DNA from: Marmoricola sp.
Lineage (GTDB): Bacteria; Actinomycetota; Actinomycetes; Propionibacteriales; Nocardioidaceae
DNA: 64,000 bases
Direction: 5' to 3'
Assembly (NCBI GenBank): GCA_025965195.1
Contig: JAOPXK010000086.1
Location: 26,743-90,742 of the forward strand
Shown: positions 25,839 through 35,271 of the stretch, in pieces
Layout of the letters: each line of letters starts with the position of its first letter
Position numbering within the stretch: position 1 is the first letter of the stretch
Program-made: the position numbers and the translations under genes
The notes under the pieces: model-generated
What the model was told of the DNA's origin: nothing
The model's input: only the letters and a program-made list of their open reading frames with translations
Database searches by the model: none

Positions 25839-26909
25839 ATGGCTACTCCGAGCAGGAAATCTCTCGCGAGCAGGGCAGGCGCCGCCGCGCGGCGGGTCGT
25901 CGTCCGGAAGTCGACCGCAGCGGGGCCGGCGAAGGCCGCCCCCAAGACGGCAGCTGCCAAGAAGGCCACTGCCAAGACGGCAGCCGCGACCAAGGCGCCG
26001 GCCAAGAAAGCCGCCGTGAAGGCCGCTGCCAAGAAGGCCCCGGCGAAGAAGGCTCCGGCCAAGGTCGTCGCCAAGAAGGCAGCCGTGACGAAGGCGCCAG
26101 CCAAGAAGACCCCGGTGAAGACACCAGTGAAGGCCGCAGTGAAGAAGGCTCCCACCAAGACAGCGGTCAAGAAGACTGCCGCGAAGAAGGCAGCTCCGGC
26201 CAAGGCCGCGGTCAAGAAGGCTCCCGCGAAGAAGGCAGCGCCTACGAAGCCGGCAGCCAAGACGACCGCGAAGACCACTGCGAAGACCACTGGTACGGCG
26301 AAGTCGACCACCTCCCGGGCATCCGCGACCGCCAAGAAGGCTTCCCCGGCGAAGGCCGGCACCGCCAAGCCGAGCAGTACGGCGAAGAAGGCCACCCCGA
26401 CCGCGAAGCGCCCGGCCACCGCGGCCACCTCGGCGGCTCGGCAGGCGGCTGCCCCCGCCAAACAGGCTGCTGCGGCCGTCCAGAAGGCCGTCCCGGGGGC
26501 CCGGAAGGGCTCGCCGGGCGCGCTGGTGGTCCTCCCGTCCGAGACGCCGTGGACCAAGGATGAGCTCGGCGAGGTCCGCACCCACCTGCGAGGCGACATC
26601 AAGCGGCTCGAGATCGACCTCAACATCGCCGAGCGCGACCTGTCGACCCTGATGCGCGACGCCGGTGAAGGCGCGGGCAACGACCAGGCCGACGTCGGCT
26701 CGGCGACTTTCGAGCGTGACCAGGAGATGACGATCGCCAACAATGCGCGCGACATGCTCACCCAGTCGGTGCATGCTCTCGAGCGGATTGCCGATGGTTC
26801 GTTCGGCGTGTGTGAGAGCTGTGGCTTGCCCATTGGCAAGAACAGATTGATGGCTTTCCCACGTGCGACAATGTGCATGTCATGCAAGCAGCGCGAGGAG
26901 CGTCGCTGA
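25839..26909 (+). CDS. TraR/DksA-type C4 zinc-finger protein with long Lys/Ala-rich N-terminal domain
   Basis: A 356-residue protein in two parts. Residues 1 to about 225 are extremely Lys/Ala/Pro/Thr-rich with repeated PAKKA and AAKKA blocks, resembling histone H1 and the tail of actinobacterial HupB. The C-terminal part (about 235-356) is a TraR/DksA-like domain with an acidic coiled-coil region and a C4 zinc finger, CESCGLP followed by CMSCK. DksA-type proteins bind the RNA polymerase secondary channel; the basic tail suggests DNA or RNA binding. Function here is inferred. It starts at ATG 25839, divergent from ileS, and overlaps lspA by 28 bp. Confidence 0.85.
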   Translation: MATPSRKSLASRAGAAARRVVVRKSTAAGPAKAAPKTAAAKKATAKTAAATKAPAKKAAVKAAAKKAPAKKAPAKVVAKKAAVTKAPAKKTPVKTPVKAAVKKAPTKTAVKKTAAKKAAPAKAAVKKAPAKKAAPTKPAAKTTAKTTAKTTGTAKSTTSRASATAKKASPAKAGTAKPSSTAKKATPTAKRPATAATSAARQAAAPAKQAAAAVQKAVPGARKGSPGALVVLPSETPWTKDELGEVRTHLRGDIKRLEIDLNIAERDLSTLMRDAGEGAGNDQADVGSATFERDQEMTIANNARDMLTQSVHALERIADGSFGVCESCGLPIGKNRLMAFPRATMCMSCKQREERR

Positions 26910-27523
26910 GCCCCAGCGGCCCGGCCGACCCAGGAGCCAACTCGGCTGAAGCGACCCCGCATCCCTCGCGGCTGGCCCTTTTGGTGACGGTTGCGGTGCT
27001 CGCCTGGCTCGTTGACCTCGGCGCCAAGATCCTCGCTGTCCAGAAGCTGACCGACCACCCTCCCGTACGCGTGGTCGGTGACCTGTTCCAGCTCGAGCTG
27101 GCCCGCAACCCGGGAGCAGCGTTCAGCACCGGTACGTCGTACACGTTGTTGCTCTCGCTGGTCGCGATCGCCGCCGTCGTCGTCATCCTCTGGCTCGCCC
27201 CGCGGGTCCGGAGCACGCTGTGGGCGATCGCGCTCGGGGTACTGCTCGCCGGAGTGTGTGGCAACCTGACCGACCGGATCTTCCGTGAGCCGGGGCCCCT
27301 GCGCGGTCATGTCGTCGACTTCATGGCGCTGCCGCACTGGCCGATCTTCAACGTGGCGGATGTCTGCATCAACATCGCGGCCGTGCTGATCCTGATCCAG
27401 GCGGCCCGCGGCGTCCGACTCAACGGGACGGTCCCGACAAGCTCGACCACCGAGGGCAGCTCGACCACCGGGGACAGCTCGACCACCGGGGCATCCGACG
27501 ACCAGTCTGACTTCCCGACGTGA
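26882..27523 (+). CDS. lspA: Lipoprotein signal peptidase
   Basis: Type II signal peptidase that cleaves prolipoproteins after lipidation. Four membrane helices are visible. Conserved motifs are the [10 protein letters not shown] stretch, GNLTDRIFR with the first catalytic Asp, HVVDFM, and [11 protein letters not shown] with the second catalytic Asp. The start is uncertain: ATG 26882 (213 residues) or GTG 26873, both overlapping the previous gene, neither with a clear ribosome-binding site. The C-terminus carries a hydrophilic Ser/Thr/Gly tail of about 25 residues encoded by a tandem copy of a dispersed repeat. Its stop overlaps the rluD GTG. Confidence 0.92.
   Translation: MQAARGASLSPSGPADPGANSAEATPHPSRLALLVTVAVLAWLVDLGAKILAVQKLTDHPPVRVVGDLFQLELARNPGAAFSTGTSYTLLLSLVAIAAVVVILWLAPRVRSTLWAIALGVLLAGVCGNLTDRIFREPGPLRGHVVDFMALPHWPIFNVADVCINIAAVLILIQAARGVRLNGTVPTSSTTEGSSTTGDSSTTGASDDQSDFPT
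27435..27491. repeat. Tandem REP-derived repeat inside lspA 3' end
   Basis: GACAAGCTCGACCACCG is followed by two further copies of AGCTCGACCACCG at about 18-bp spacing (27440-27452, 27458-27470, 27476-27488). Translated, they give three STT-containing hexapeptides. The leading GACAAGCTCGACCACC matches the dispersed REP-like motif found elsewhere in this window. The 18-bp period keeps the frame open. Confidence 0.75.
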
Positions 27524-28458
27524 GTGAAGCGGCTGAGCAGCGCACCGTACTGGTGCCTGAGGGGATGGCCGGCGAACGGGTGGACACGGCGCTGGCCAAG
27601 ATGTTCGGCATCTCCCGCACCAGCGCCGCCGACCTCGTCAGCAGCGGCAACGTGCTGGTCGACGGCGCCTCGGCCATCAAGTCCGACCGGCTGATCCCGG
27701 GCTCGACGCTCGACGTGAGCATTCCGTCGATGGTGGACCCGCTCGAGGTCGTTGCCGAGGTCGTCGAGGGCATCAAGATCATCCATGACGACGACGCGAT
27801 CGTGGTGGTGGACAAGCCCGTCGGGGTCGCCGTACACCCGTCGATGGGATGGACCGGCCCGACCGTCGTCGGACACCTCCGTGGTGCCGGGTTCCAGATC
27901 GCCACCAGTGGTGCCTCGGAGCGCCAGGGGATCGTGCAGCGCCTCGACGTCGGCACCAGCGGCGTGATGGTGATCTGCAAGAGCGAGCGCGCCTATTCGG
28001 TCCTGAAGAACGCGTTCCGGCACCGGGAGGTCGAGAAGACCTACCACGCGCTCGTGCAGGGTCATCCCGATCCGTCCCAGGGCACGATCGACGCACCGAT
28101 CGGCCGGCACACGAGGTCGGACTGGAAGTTTGCGGTCCGCGAGGACGGCAAGCACAGCGTCACGCACTACGAGACGCTCGAGGCGCACCGCTTCGCGAGC
28201 CTGCTCGAGGTGCATCTCGAGACCGGCCGGACCCACCAGATCCGGGTGCACATGGCGGCGCTCAAGCACCCCTGTGTCGGCGACCTCACCTACGGCGCCG
28301 ATCCGACATTGGCCAAGCGGGTCGGGCTGGAGCGCCAATGGCTGCACGCCGTGAAGCTCGGCTTCGTGCACCCCGAGTCAGGGGAGTACGTCGAGTACGA
28401 GTCTTCCTACCCGGAGGACCTCGCCGCCGCCCTGGAGACGATCCGCGATGCTCACTGA
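27520..28458 (+). CDS. RluA family pseudouridine synthase
   Basis: A 312-residue RluA/RluD-family pseudouridine synthase acting on ribosomal RNA. An S4-like RNA-binding domain (about 15-75, with [20 protein letters not shown]) is followed by the catalytic domain with the active-site motif [15 protein letters not shown] (Asp143). The C-terminal part has [14 protein letters not shown], a strong RluA-family signature. GTG 27520 overlaps the lspA stop. The lspA-rluD pair is conserved in many bacteria. Its target site cannot be read from sequence, although RluD (23S rRNA) is the nearest relative by arrangement. Confidence 0.92.
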   Translation: MSEAAEQRTVLVPEGMAGERVDTALAKMFGISRTSAADLVSSGNVLVDGASAIKSDRLIPGSTLDVSIPSMVDPLEVVAEVVEGIKIIHDDDAIVVVDKPVGVAVHPSMGWTGPTVVGHLRGAGFQIATSGASERQGIVQRLDVGTSGVMVICKSERAYSVLKNAFRHREVEKTYHALVQGHPDPSQGTIDAPIGRHTRSDWKFAVREDGKHSVTHYETLEAHRFASLLEVHLETGRTHQIRVHMAALKHPCVGDLTYGADPTLAKRVGLERQWLHAVKLGFVHPESGEYVEYESSYPEDLAAALETIRDAH

Positions 28459-29176
28459 GCTGGTCCTTCGCCCTGCCACAGCCGAGGACATGCCCGAGCT
28501 TGCCGAGGTCTACATCGCAACCCGGCGCGCAGCCGTGCCGGCGATGCCCCCGTCGATTCATGACGACGAGTCGGTGCGCCAGCACATGGCCACCATGCCG
28601 AGCCGCCGGGAGGTCTGGGTCGCCGAGGACGAGCAGCTGGTCGGCTTTGCGGCGCTCGATGATGTCTGGCTCGACTCGCTGTACGTCGGACCGCAGCATC
28701 AGGGCTCCGGAGTGGGGTCCGCCCTCCTCGACCTGGCGAAGTCGCTGAGGCCCGACGGCTTCGCGCTCTGGGTGTTCGCGAGCAATGCGCCGGCCCGGGC
28801 GTTCTACCGGCGGCACGGCCTGATCGAGCTCGAGCACACCGACGGTTCGGCCAACGAGGAGCGCTCTCCCGACGTACGACTCGCCTGGCCGGGGCAGCAG
28901 CCGCTGAGCTTCCTGCGCAGCCAGATCGACCACGTCGACGACGACCTGGCGCTGCTGCTCGCCAGACGGCTCGCCCTCACCGCCGCCGTGCAGGGCTACA
29001 AGGACCGGCCCGGCCTCGAAGGCCGCGATCCGAGGCGCGAACAGGTCATCGTCGAGCGAATGGCGAAGCACGCGCCGGGCCTCGGCGCGAGCCGGATCCA
29101 GCGGGTGATGGACGCAGTGATCACCGAAAGTCTGAATGCCTGGGAGGCACGCCGAGATGATGTCGGATCCGGCTGA
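28448..29176 (+). CDS. GNAT N-acetyltransferase fused to an AroQ-type chorismate mutase domain
   Basis: A 242-residue two-domain protein. Residues 1-147 are a GNAT fold with the acetyl-CoA loop [13 protein letters not shown] (about 84-96) and [14 protein letters not shown]. Residues 153-235 look like a type II chorismate mutase: [19 protein letters not shown], then YKDRPG, GRDPRRE and ITES align with the AroQ helices. Catalytic equivalents Arg156, Lys185, Asp194, Arg197 and Glu198 are present; the usual last-helix Gln/Glu position is less clear. The substrate of the GNAT half is unknown. It overlaps rluD by 11 bp. I see no frameshift separating the halves, so the fusion appears real. Confidence 0.78.
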   Translation: MLTELVLRPATAEDMPELAEVYIATRRAAVPAMPPSIHDDESVRQHMATMPSRREVWVAEDEQLVGFAALDDVWLDSLYVGPQHQGSGVGSALLDLAKSLRPDGFALWVFASNAPARAFYRRHGLIELEHTDGSANEERSPDVRLAWPGQQPLSFLRSQIDHVDDDLALLLARRLALTAAVQGYKDRPGLEGRDPRREQVIVERMAKHAPGLGASRIQRVMDAVITESLNAWEARRDDVGSG

Positions 29177-29299
29177 GATGCTGAACTAGGCTGGCACCTC
29201 TTCCCCCAGATGAGGGCCAGCGGCGGTCGTCTTCTGAGCATTGTTCGGCGGCCGCAGCACATTGGATCTCAAGCTCTTGGGAAGGGTTGATCGCGCCTC

Positions 29300-32200
29300 A
29301 TGGCAGCTGGTTCAGGCGGTTCCACGGATGGATTCGTCCACCTGCACAACCACACCGAGTACTCCATGCTCGACGGTGCTGCGCGGCTGACGGAGATGTT
29401 CGAACGCACTGCCGAGCTGGGCATGGAATCCATCGCGATGACCGACCACGGCAACGTGTTCGGGGCCTACGACTTCTATGCGAAGGCCAAGGCCGCGGGA
29501 GTCAAGCCGATCATCGGCCTCGAGGCGTACATGACGCCCAACACGCCGCGTGGCGAGCGCAAGCGGGTCCGCTGGAACGACGGTGGCAGTGACGACGTGT
29601 CGGGGTCGGGCGCCTACACCCACATGACGTTGCTGGCCGAGACGACGGCCGGGATGCACAACCTGTTCCGGTTCTCCTCGCGCTCCTCGATCGAGGGCTT
29701 CTACTACAAGCCACGTGGCGACCGCGAGCTGCTCGCGGAGTACGCCACCGGCCTGATCGGCACCACTGGGTGTCCGTCGGGCGAGGTGCAGACCTGGCTG
29801 CGCATCGGTGACTACGAGAAGGCCCGCCAGTCGGCGGGCGATTTCCAGGACATCCTCGGCAGGGACAACTACTTCCTCGAGCTGATGGACCACGGTCTCT
29901 CCATCGAGAACCGGGTCCGCGCGGGCCTGCTCAAGCTCTCCAAGGACCTCGGCATCCCGCCGATCGCGACCAACGACTCGCACTACGTCAACCGCGAGGA
30001 TGCCGGGTCCCACGAGCACCTGCTCTGCATCAACTCCGGCAGCACCATGCAGATCCCCAAGGGCGATGGCCCCGGCAAGCGGTTCGCCCTCGACGGCGAC
30101 GGCTACTACATCAAGTCGCCAGCCGAGATGCGGGCGCTCTGGGTCGACAAGTACGACCTCCGCGAGGCCTGCGACAACACGCTGCTGATCGCCGAGCGCT
30201 GCAACGTCGAGTTCGACGAGAACGCCAACTACATGCCGGTCTTCGCCGTGCCCGAGGGCGACGACGAGAACTCCTGGTTCGTCAAGGAGGTCGAGAAGGG
30301 GCTCCGCTACCGCTACCCCGACGGTATCCCGGAGGATGTGCGCAAGCGGGCCGACTTCGAGGTCGGCGTGATCATCCAGATGGGCTTCCCGAGCTACTTC
30401 CTGGTGGTTGCCGACTTCATCAACTGGGCCAAGGACAACGGCATCCGGGTGGGTCCGGGCCGTGGGTCGGGTGCCGGCTCGATGTGCGCGTACGCGATGC
30501 GGATCACCGACCTCGACCCGCTCAGGCACGGCCTGATCTTCGAGCGGTTCCTGAACCCCGACCGGGTCTCGATGCCCGACTTCGACATCGACTTCGACGA
30601 GCGCCGGCGCAGCGAGGTGATCCGCTACGTCTCCGACAAGTACGGCGACGACCGGGTCTCGATGATCGTCACCTACGGCACCATCAAGGCCAAGCAGGCC
30701 GTCAAGGACTCCTCACGGATCCTGGGCTTCCCGTTCGCGATGGGTGACAGGGTCACCAAGGCGATGCCCGCGGCCGTGATGGGCAAGGACATCCCGCTCA
30801 AGGAGCTCTTCAACGGCGAGAACAAGAGGTACGGCGAGGCCGGCGAGTTCCGCTCGCTCTACGACAACGACAACGACGTCAAGACGGTCGTCGACACCGC
30901 GATCGGCATCGAGGGACTCAAACGCCAGTGGGGCGTGCACGCAGCCGGCGTGATCATGTCGAGCCACCCGCTGCTCGACGTCATCCCGATCATGAAGCGC
31001 GAGTCCGACGGCGCGATCATCACCCAGTTCGACTACCCCACCTGCGAGAAGCTCGGCCTGGTCAAGATGGACTTCCTCGGGTTGCGCAACCTGACGATCC
31101 TCGACGACGCGCTGCAGAACCTCGAGATGAACGGTCGCGGCAAGCTCGTCCTCGAAGAGCTCGCCCTCGATGACCCCGCGGCGTACGCCCTGCTCTCCCG
31201 CGGCGACAGCCTGGGCGTCTTCCAGCTCGACGGTGGCCCGATGCGGTCCCTGCTGCGGCTGATGAAGCCGGACAACTTCGAGGACATCTCCGCGCTCATC
31301 GCGCTCTACCGTCCCGGACCGATGGGCGCCGACTCCCACACCAACTACGCCCTGCGCAAGAACGCCAAGCAGGAGATCACCCCGATCCACCCGGAGCTCG
31401 AGGAGCCGCTCGCCGAGATCCTGTCGACCAGCTACGGCCTGATCATCTATCAGGAGCAGGTGATGGCGATCGCGCAGAAGGTCGCGGGATTCTCCCTCGG
31501 CCAGGCGGACATCCTCCGGCGTGCGATGGGCAAGAAGAAGAAGGAGGAGCTGGACAAGCAGTTCGCCGGCTTCTCCTCCGGGATGCAGGCCAACGGCTAC
31601 TCGATGGCTGCCGTGACGAAGCTCTGGGACATCCTGCTGCCGTTCTCCGACTACGCGTTCAACAAGGCGCACTCCGCGGCCTACGGCCTGGTGTCCTACT
31701 GGACGGCGTACCTCAAGGCGCACTACCCGGCCGAGTACATGGCCGCGGTCCTGACGTCGGTGAAGGACGACAAGGACAAGATGGCGATCTACCTCAACGA
31801 GTGCCGCCGGATGAAGATCCAGGTGCTGCCGCCGGACGTCAATGAGTCCTCGGCGAACTTCACGCCAGTCGGCGACGACATCCGGTTCGGCCTCACCGCG
31901 ATCCGCAACGTCGGCCGCAACGTGGTCGACCAGCTGATCGAGGCACGCCGTGAGAAGAGCCGGTTCGAGGACTTCGCGGACTTCATGGACAAGGTGCCGC
32001 CGCAGGTCTGCAACAAGCGGGTGCTCGAGTCGCTGGTGAAGGCGGGCGCGTTCGACTCCCTGAAGCACCGCAGGCGTGCGCTCGTCGCGATCCACGAGGC
32101 GGCCGTCGACCAGTACATCGACATCAAGCGCAACGAGGCCATCGGCCAGGACTCCCTGTTCGGGGGGCTCGACGACGAGGCCGGCGGCTTCGGCGTCAAC

Positions 32201-32860
32201 ATCGACATCCCCGACATCCCCGAGTGGGACAAGCAGACCCTGCTCGCACACGAGCGCGACATGCTCGGCCTCTACGTGTCCGACCATCCGCTCGCCGGCC
32301 TCGAGCACGTGCTGGCCAATACGGCCGACTGCAGCATCGGCCAGCTGCTGGCCGACGAGGAGCGAGCCGACGGCACGACCGTGACGATCTCCGGGCTGAT
32401 CACCGGCGTACAACGCAAGATCACCAAGCGTGGAGACGCATGGGCGATGGTCACCGTCGAGGACCTCGAGGGTGCGATCGAGGTGTTGCTCTTCCCGAGC
32501 GCTTACCAGCTCGCCAGTACGTTGTTGCTCGAGGACACCATCGTGGTGGTCAAGGGCAGGTTGTCCCGGCAGAAGGAACAACCCGAGCTGCACGGCCTCG
32601 AGATCACCGCTCCCGACCTCACCGAGGGCACCGGCGGGCCCGTGACGATCTCGATGCCACTCACCCGCTGCACCGGACCTGTCGTCGACCAGCTCAAGGA
32701 GGTGCTTGCCACGCATCCCGGGATGACCGAGGTGAGGCTTCGCCTGCGTGCGCGCGAGGCCACCACGCTGATGCGCCTCGACGACCGGCTGAGGGTGACG
32801 GCGTCGCCGGCGCTCTTCGCCGACCTCAAACAACTGTTGGGACCTGGATGTCTGACGTGA
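29300..32860 (+). CDS. dnaE: DNA polymerase III subunit alpha (DnaE1)
   Basis: The replicative polymerase, 1186 residues. Order: PHP domain (starts VHLHNHTEYSMLDGA near 13-27), family C catalytic domain with PDFDIDFDE (about 426-434), helix-hairpin-helix region, and a C-terminal OB fold (about 1000-1075). The PHP metal ligands look intact (HLHNH, TDHG, GLEAY, HMTLLAE, MDHG, NDSHY), which in mycobacterial DnaE1 gives intrinsic 3'-5' proofreading. ATG 29300 is chosen as the first start with the conserved N-terminus; GGAAGGG lies about 14 nt upstream. It overlaps the next gene by 13 bp. Confidence 0.97.
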   Translation: MAAGSGGSTDGFVHLHNHTEYSMLDGAARLTEMFERTAELGMESIAMTDHGNVFGAYDFYAKAKAAGVKPIIGLEAYMTPNTPRGERKRVRWNDGGSDDVSGSGAYTHMTLLAETTAGMHNLFRFSSRSSIEGFYYKPRGDRELLAEYATGLIGTTGCPSGEVQTWLRIGDYEKARQSAGDFQDILGRDNYFLELMDHGLSIENRVRAGLLKLSKDLGIPPIATNDSHYVNREDAGSHEHLLCINSGSTMQIPKGDGPGKRFALDGDGYYIKSPAEMRALWVDKYDLREACDNTLLIAERCNVEFDENANYMPVFAVPEGDDENSWFVKEVEKGLRYRYPDGIPEDVRKRADFEVGVIIQMGFPSYFLVVADFINWAKDNGIRVGPGRGSGAGSMCAYAMRITDLDPLRHGLIFERFLNPDRVSMPDFDIDFDERRRSEVIRYVSDKYGDDRVSMIVTYGTIKAKQAVKDSSRILGFPFAMGDRVTKAMPAAVMGKDIPLKELFNGENKRYGEAGEFRSLYDNDNDVKTVVDTAIGIEGLKRQWGVHAAGVIMSSHPLLDVIPIMKRESDGAIITQFDYPTCEKLGLVKMDFLGLRNLTILDDALQNLEMNGRGKLVLEELALDDPAAYALLSRGDSLGVFQLDGGPMRSLLRLMKPDNFEDISALIALYRPGPMGADSHTNYALRKNAKQEITPIHPELEEPLAEILSTSYGLIIYQEQVMAIAQKVAGFSLGQADILRRAMGKKKKEELDKQFAGFSSGMQANGYSMAAVTKLWDILLPFSDYAFNKAHSAAYGLVSYWTAYLKAHYPAEYMAAVLTSVKDDKDKMAIYLNECRRMKIQVLPPDVNESSANFTPVGDDIRFGLTAIRNVGRNVVDQLIEARREKSRFEDFADFMDKVPPQVCNKRVLESLVKAGAFDSLKHRRRALVAIHEAAVDQYIDIKRNEAIGQDSLFGGLDDEAGGFGVNIDIPDIPEWDKQTLLAHERDMLGLYVSDHPLAGLEHVLANTADCSIGQLLADEERADGTTVTISGLITGVQRKITKRGDAWAMVTVEDLEGAIEVLLFPSAYQLASTLLLEDTIVVVKGRLSRQKEQPELHGLEITAPDLTEGTGGPVTISMPLTRCTGPVVDQLKEVLATHPGMTEVRLRLRAREATTLMRLDDRLRVTASPALFADLKQLLGPGCLT

Positions 32861-33453
32861 CCACGCCGGCCGTGAAGGCCGGGCCGGATGTTCGCGCCGT
32901 GCTGGTCGATGCCGGCATCGTCCTCGGGACGTTTGCGCTGTTGGGCGTCATCGGGGCCTTCATCTGGCACCAGGTGACCCCGCTGGCGACGTACACCGCC
33001 ACCAAGGACAACGCGCTGATGGACCAGCTCCAGCTGGCCAAGCAGGTCTCCACCGACGGCTGGTTCTTCATGATCGCGCTCGGCGGCGGACTGCTCGCCG
33101 GTGCCGGACTGATGTGGTGGCGTGGACGCGACCCGGTCGTCACGGTGGTGCTCATCGCACTGGGGTCGGCCCTCGCCGCGTTCCTGATGGTTCGTGTCGG
33201 TCTGGATCTCGGTCCGGGTGACCTCAAGGCCGCGTTCGCGAAGGCCGCCGTCGGCGAGAAGGTGCCGATCCGGCTGGCTCCCCACGGCGGAGACGTGCGC
33301 CTGAACCTGCTCGGCGTGCACCTTTCGGCGCCGATCGTGTCCTTCATGTGGCCGATCGGTGCGGTGCTCGGGACCCTCGGAGTGCTCTTCTTGACCCCGC
33401 CGAGGGCAACCCAGCAAACTCCTGACAGGCAGCCTGCGGCCACGTTTGGATAG
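32848..33453 (+). CDS. Hypothetical four-helix membrane protein
   Basis: A 201-residue protein whose start lies 13 bp inside dnaE. It has four hydrophobic segments (about 18-40, 72-92, 98-118 and 165-187) and an extracytoplasmic-looking loop between the third and fourth. The C-terminus is Pro/Gln/Thr-rich. It resembles small actinobacterial membrane proteins of unknown function (DUF2567-like topology), but I cannot confirm the family. The overlap implies co-expression with dnaE; a functional link is not shown. Confidence 0.75.
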   Translation: MSDVTTPAVKAGPDVRAVLVDAGIVLGTFALLGVIGAFIWHQVTPLATYTATKDNALMDQLQLAKQVSTDGWFFMIALGGGLLAGAGLMWWRGRDPVVTVVLIALGSALAAFLMVRVGLDLGPGDLKAAFAKAAVGEKVPIRLAPHGGDVRLNLLGVHLSAPIVSFMWPIGAVLGTLGVLFLTPPRATQQTPDRQPAATFG

Positions 33454-33488
33454 CGGCATGCTCATCCACCAACCAGCCGGGGGACGCC

Positions 33489-35261
33489 ATGTCTGACCTC
33501 ACACCGCCCGATGGGCCAGAGGACACCGCGATCCTGACGACGCCCGAGCCGCTGCAGCCGCCTGCCGCACCGAAGAGCAGGCGCACCGCGATCATTGCGG
33601 CGGTCTCGGTGGGTGTCGCAGCGGTGCTCGGTGGTGGCGCCCTGGTTGCCTACAAGTTCATCGCCAGTGGTCCGCAGCCGTCGGAGGCGCTACCGGCCTC
33701 CGTGCTCGGCGTGCTGAGCATCGACCTGGACCCGGGTGCGAAGCAGAAGATCGAAGCGATCAAGACGCTGCACAAGTTCCCCGGGCTGAAGAAGTCGCTG
33801 AATCTCGGGTCGACCGACGACCTCCGCCGGTACGTCTTCAAGGAGGCGACCAAGGACGGCACCTGCAAGAACCTCACCTACGACGCCGACATCTCGCCGT
33901 GGATCGGGAACCGGGCGGCCGTCGCCGCAGCCGAGCTGGGGGACCACAAGGTTGCCCCGGTCTTCGCGCTGGAAGTCTCCGACGTGGGCAAGGCCGAGAC
34001 CGGCGTCAAGAAGATCATCAAGTGCGGTGGTGATGGCGACATCGGCTACGCGTTCAACGACAAGTACCTGATCATCAGTGACAGCACCGCGCATGCGAAG
34101 GAGATCGTCGCGGACGCGAAGAAGGCGCCGCTCTCCGACGATGCGAAGTACCAGAAGTGGTCCGACGCCGCTGGCGACGCGGGCATCGTGAACTTCTACG
34201 TCTCGTCGAAGGCAGCGACGTATGTCGCGAACGAGGTCGGTGACCTCGCTGGAAGCCTCAGCGGCCTCAACGATCTCAGTGGCCTCGAGACCGGATCGTC
34301 CGACTCGGGTGGCCTTCCGTCCGGCTTCCCTACGGACTTCCCGGAGAACAACCTGCCCACCCCGTCGGACAACGCGGCGGCCTTCCACTCCGGCGGCGGC
34401 GCTTCGGCTCCCAGGGCGGCGGACCCGACCGATCCGAGTGGCGCGATCAAGGATGCGCTGAAGAACTTCCAGGGACTGGCCGGCTCGATCCGGTTCGCCG
34501 GCGGCGGCATGGAGCTCGAGATCGTGTCCGGCGGCATCCAGAACGTTGCCGGCAGCGGCAAGGTGACCGACGAGGTGGAGAGCCTTCCGGCGGACACCGC
34601 ACTCGCCTTGGGCGTCGCGTACCCGGGCGACGTCGCGAAGCGGATCATCGACAGCGTGAGGAGCCAGTTCGGCGCCGCTGCCGACGACCAGATCGCGCAG
34701 GCCGAGAGCATGTTCGGGATCAAGCTGCCCGATGACCTCCAGACCCTGCTGGGCAAGGCGATCACACTCTCGCTCGGTGGCGACGCCCCGGCGAGCCTTG
34801 ATGACGTCAAGGGGCCCGCGGACCTGCCGGCCGGCATCAAGATCACCGGTGACGCCGACAAGATCAAGGCGATCATCACCAGGCTCGAGGACCACTCGGG
34901 CCTCTCTCTGAACGACATCGGCGTGGTCGTCGAGTCGAGCGGCGACAAGGTCGCGCTGGTCCTGCAGTCCGCCTACGCCAAGAGGCTGCTCGCCGACGGC
35001 AAGCTCGGCGACACGGCCAGCTTCAAGAAGGTCGTCGAGAACGCCGACAAGGCGTCGGCGGTCCTGTACCTCAACTTCGACTCCGACTGGACCAGGACGA
35101 TCGCCCAGGCAGCGGGCGACGCCGCCGACACCTTCGGCATCGACGGGCCGGGCTCGGTCGACTCGGTCGAGGCGAACCTGAAGCCGTTGCAGGCACTGGG
35201 CTTCACCACCTGGAGCGAGGGCAGCGAGTCCCACGTGCTGTTGAAGGTGACCACCGACTGA
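33489..35261 (+). CDS. DUF3352 domain-containing membrane-anchored protein
   Basis: A 590-residue protein: a short cytoplasmic Pro-rich N-terminus, one membrane helix (about 33-57) and a large extracytoplasmic region. The core has repeated alpha/beta segments of the DUF3352 type, including PASVLGVLSIDLDPGAKQK near 70-88 and paired KYLIISDSTAHAKEIV-like strands. A low-complexity Gly/Ser/Asp/Pro stretch (about 247-310) interrupts it. DUF3352 proteins are widespread in actinobacteria and of unknown function. Two Cys residues (near 124 and 180) could form a disulfide. ATG 33489 follows the previous gene by 35 bp; GGGGGA lies upstream. Confidence 0.85.
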   Translation: MSDLTPPDGPEDTAILTTPEPLQPPAAPKSRRTAIIAAVSVGVAAVLGGGALVAYKFIASGPQPSEALPASVLGVLSIDLDPGAKQKIEAIKTLHKFPGLKKSLNLGSTDDLRRYVFKEATKDGTCKNLTYDADISPWIGNRAAVAAAELGDHKVAPVFALEVSDVGKAETGVKKIIKCGGDGDIGYAFNDKYLIISDSTAHAKEIVADAKKAPLSDDAKYQKWSDAAGDAGIVNFYVSSKAATYVANEVGDLAGSLSGLNDLSGLETGSSDSGGLPSGFPTDFPENNLPTPSDNAAAFHSGGGASAPRAADPTDPSGAIKDALKNFQGLAGSIRFAGGGMELEIVSGGIQNVAGSGKVTDEVESLPADTALALGVAYPGDVAKRIIDSVRSQFGAAADDQIAQAESMFGIKLPDDLQTLLGKAITLSLGGDAPASLDDVKGPADLPAGIKITGDADKIKAIITRLEDHSGLSLNDIGVVVESSGDKVALVLQSAYAKRLLADGKLGDTASFKKVVENADKASAVLYLNFDSDWTRTIAQAAGDAADTFGIDGPGSVDSVEANLKPLQALGFTTWSEGSESHVLLKVTTD

Positions 35262-35271
35262 GCTTCGCCGG

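Noticed and set aside
26873..26909. LspA start upstream overlap as evidence of a misplaced gene end
   Set aside because: The zinc-finger gene clearly ends at 26909 after its second CxxC; short overlaps are common here, so the start is uncertain but no error is implied.
28448..29176. Frameshift artefact joining two separate genes in the GNAT-chorismate mutase ORF
   Set aside because: The frame is uninterrupted, codon usage looks uniform, and there is no stop, ribosome-binding site or start codon cluster at the domain border.
30713..32833. 706-residue minus-strand ORF inside dnaE
   Set aside because: Antisense to a highly conserved polymerase; Val/Asp/Arg/Gly-rich translation with no recognisable motif.
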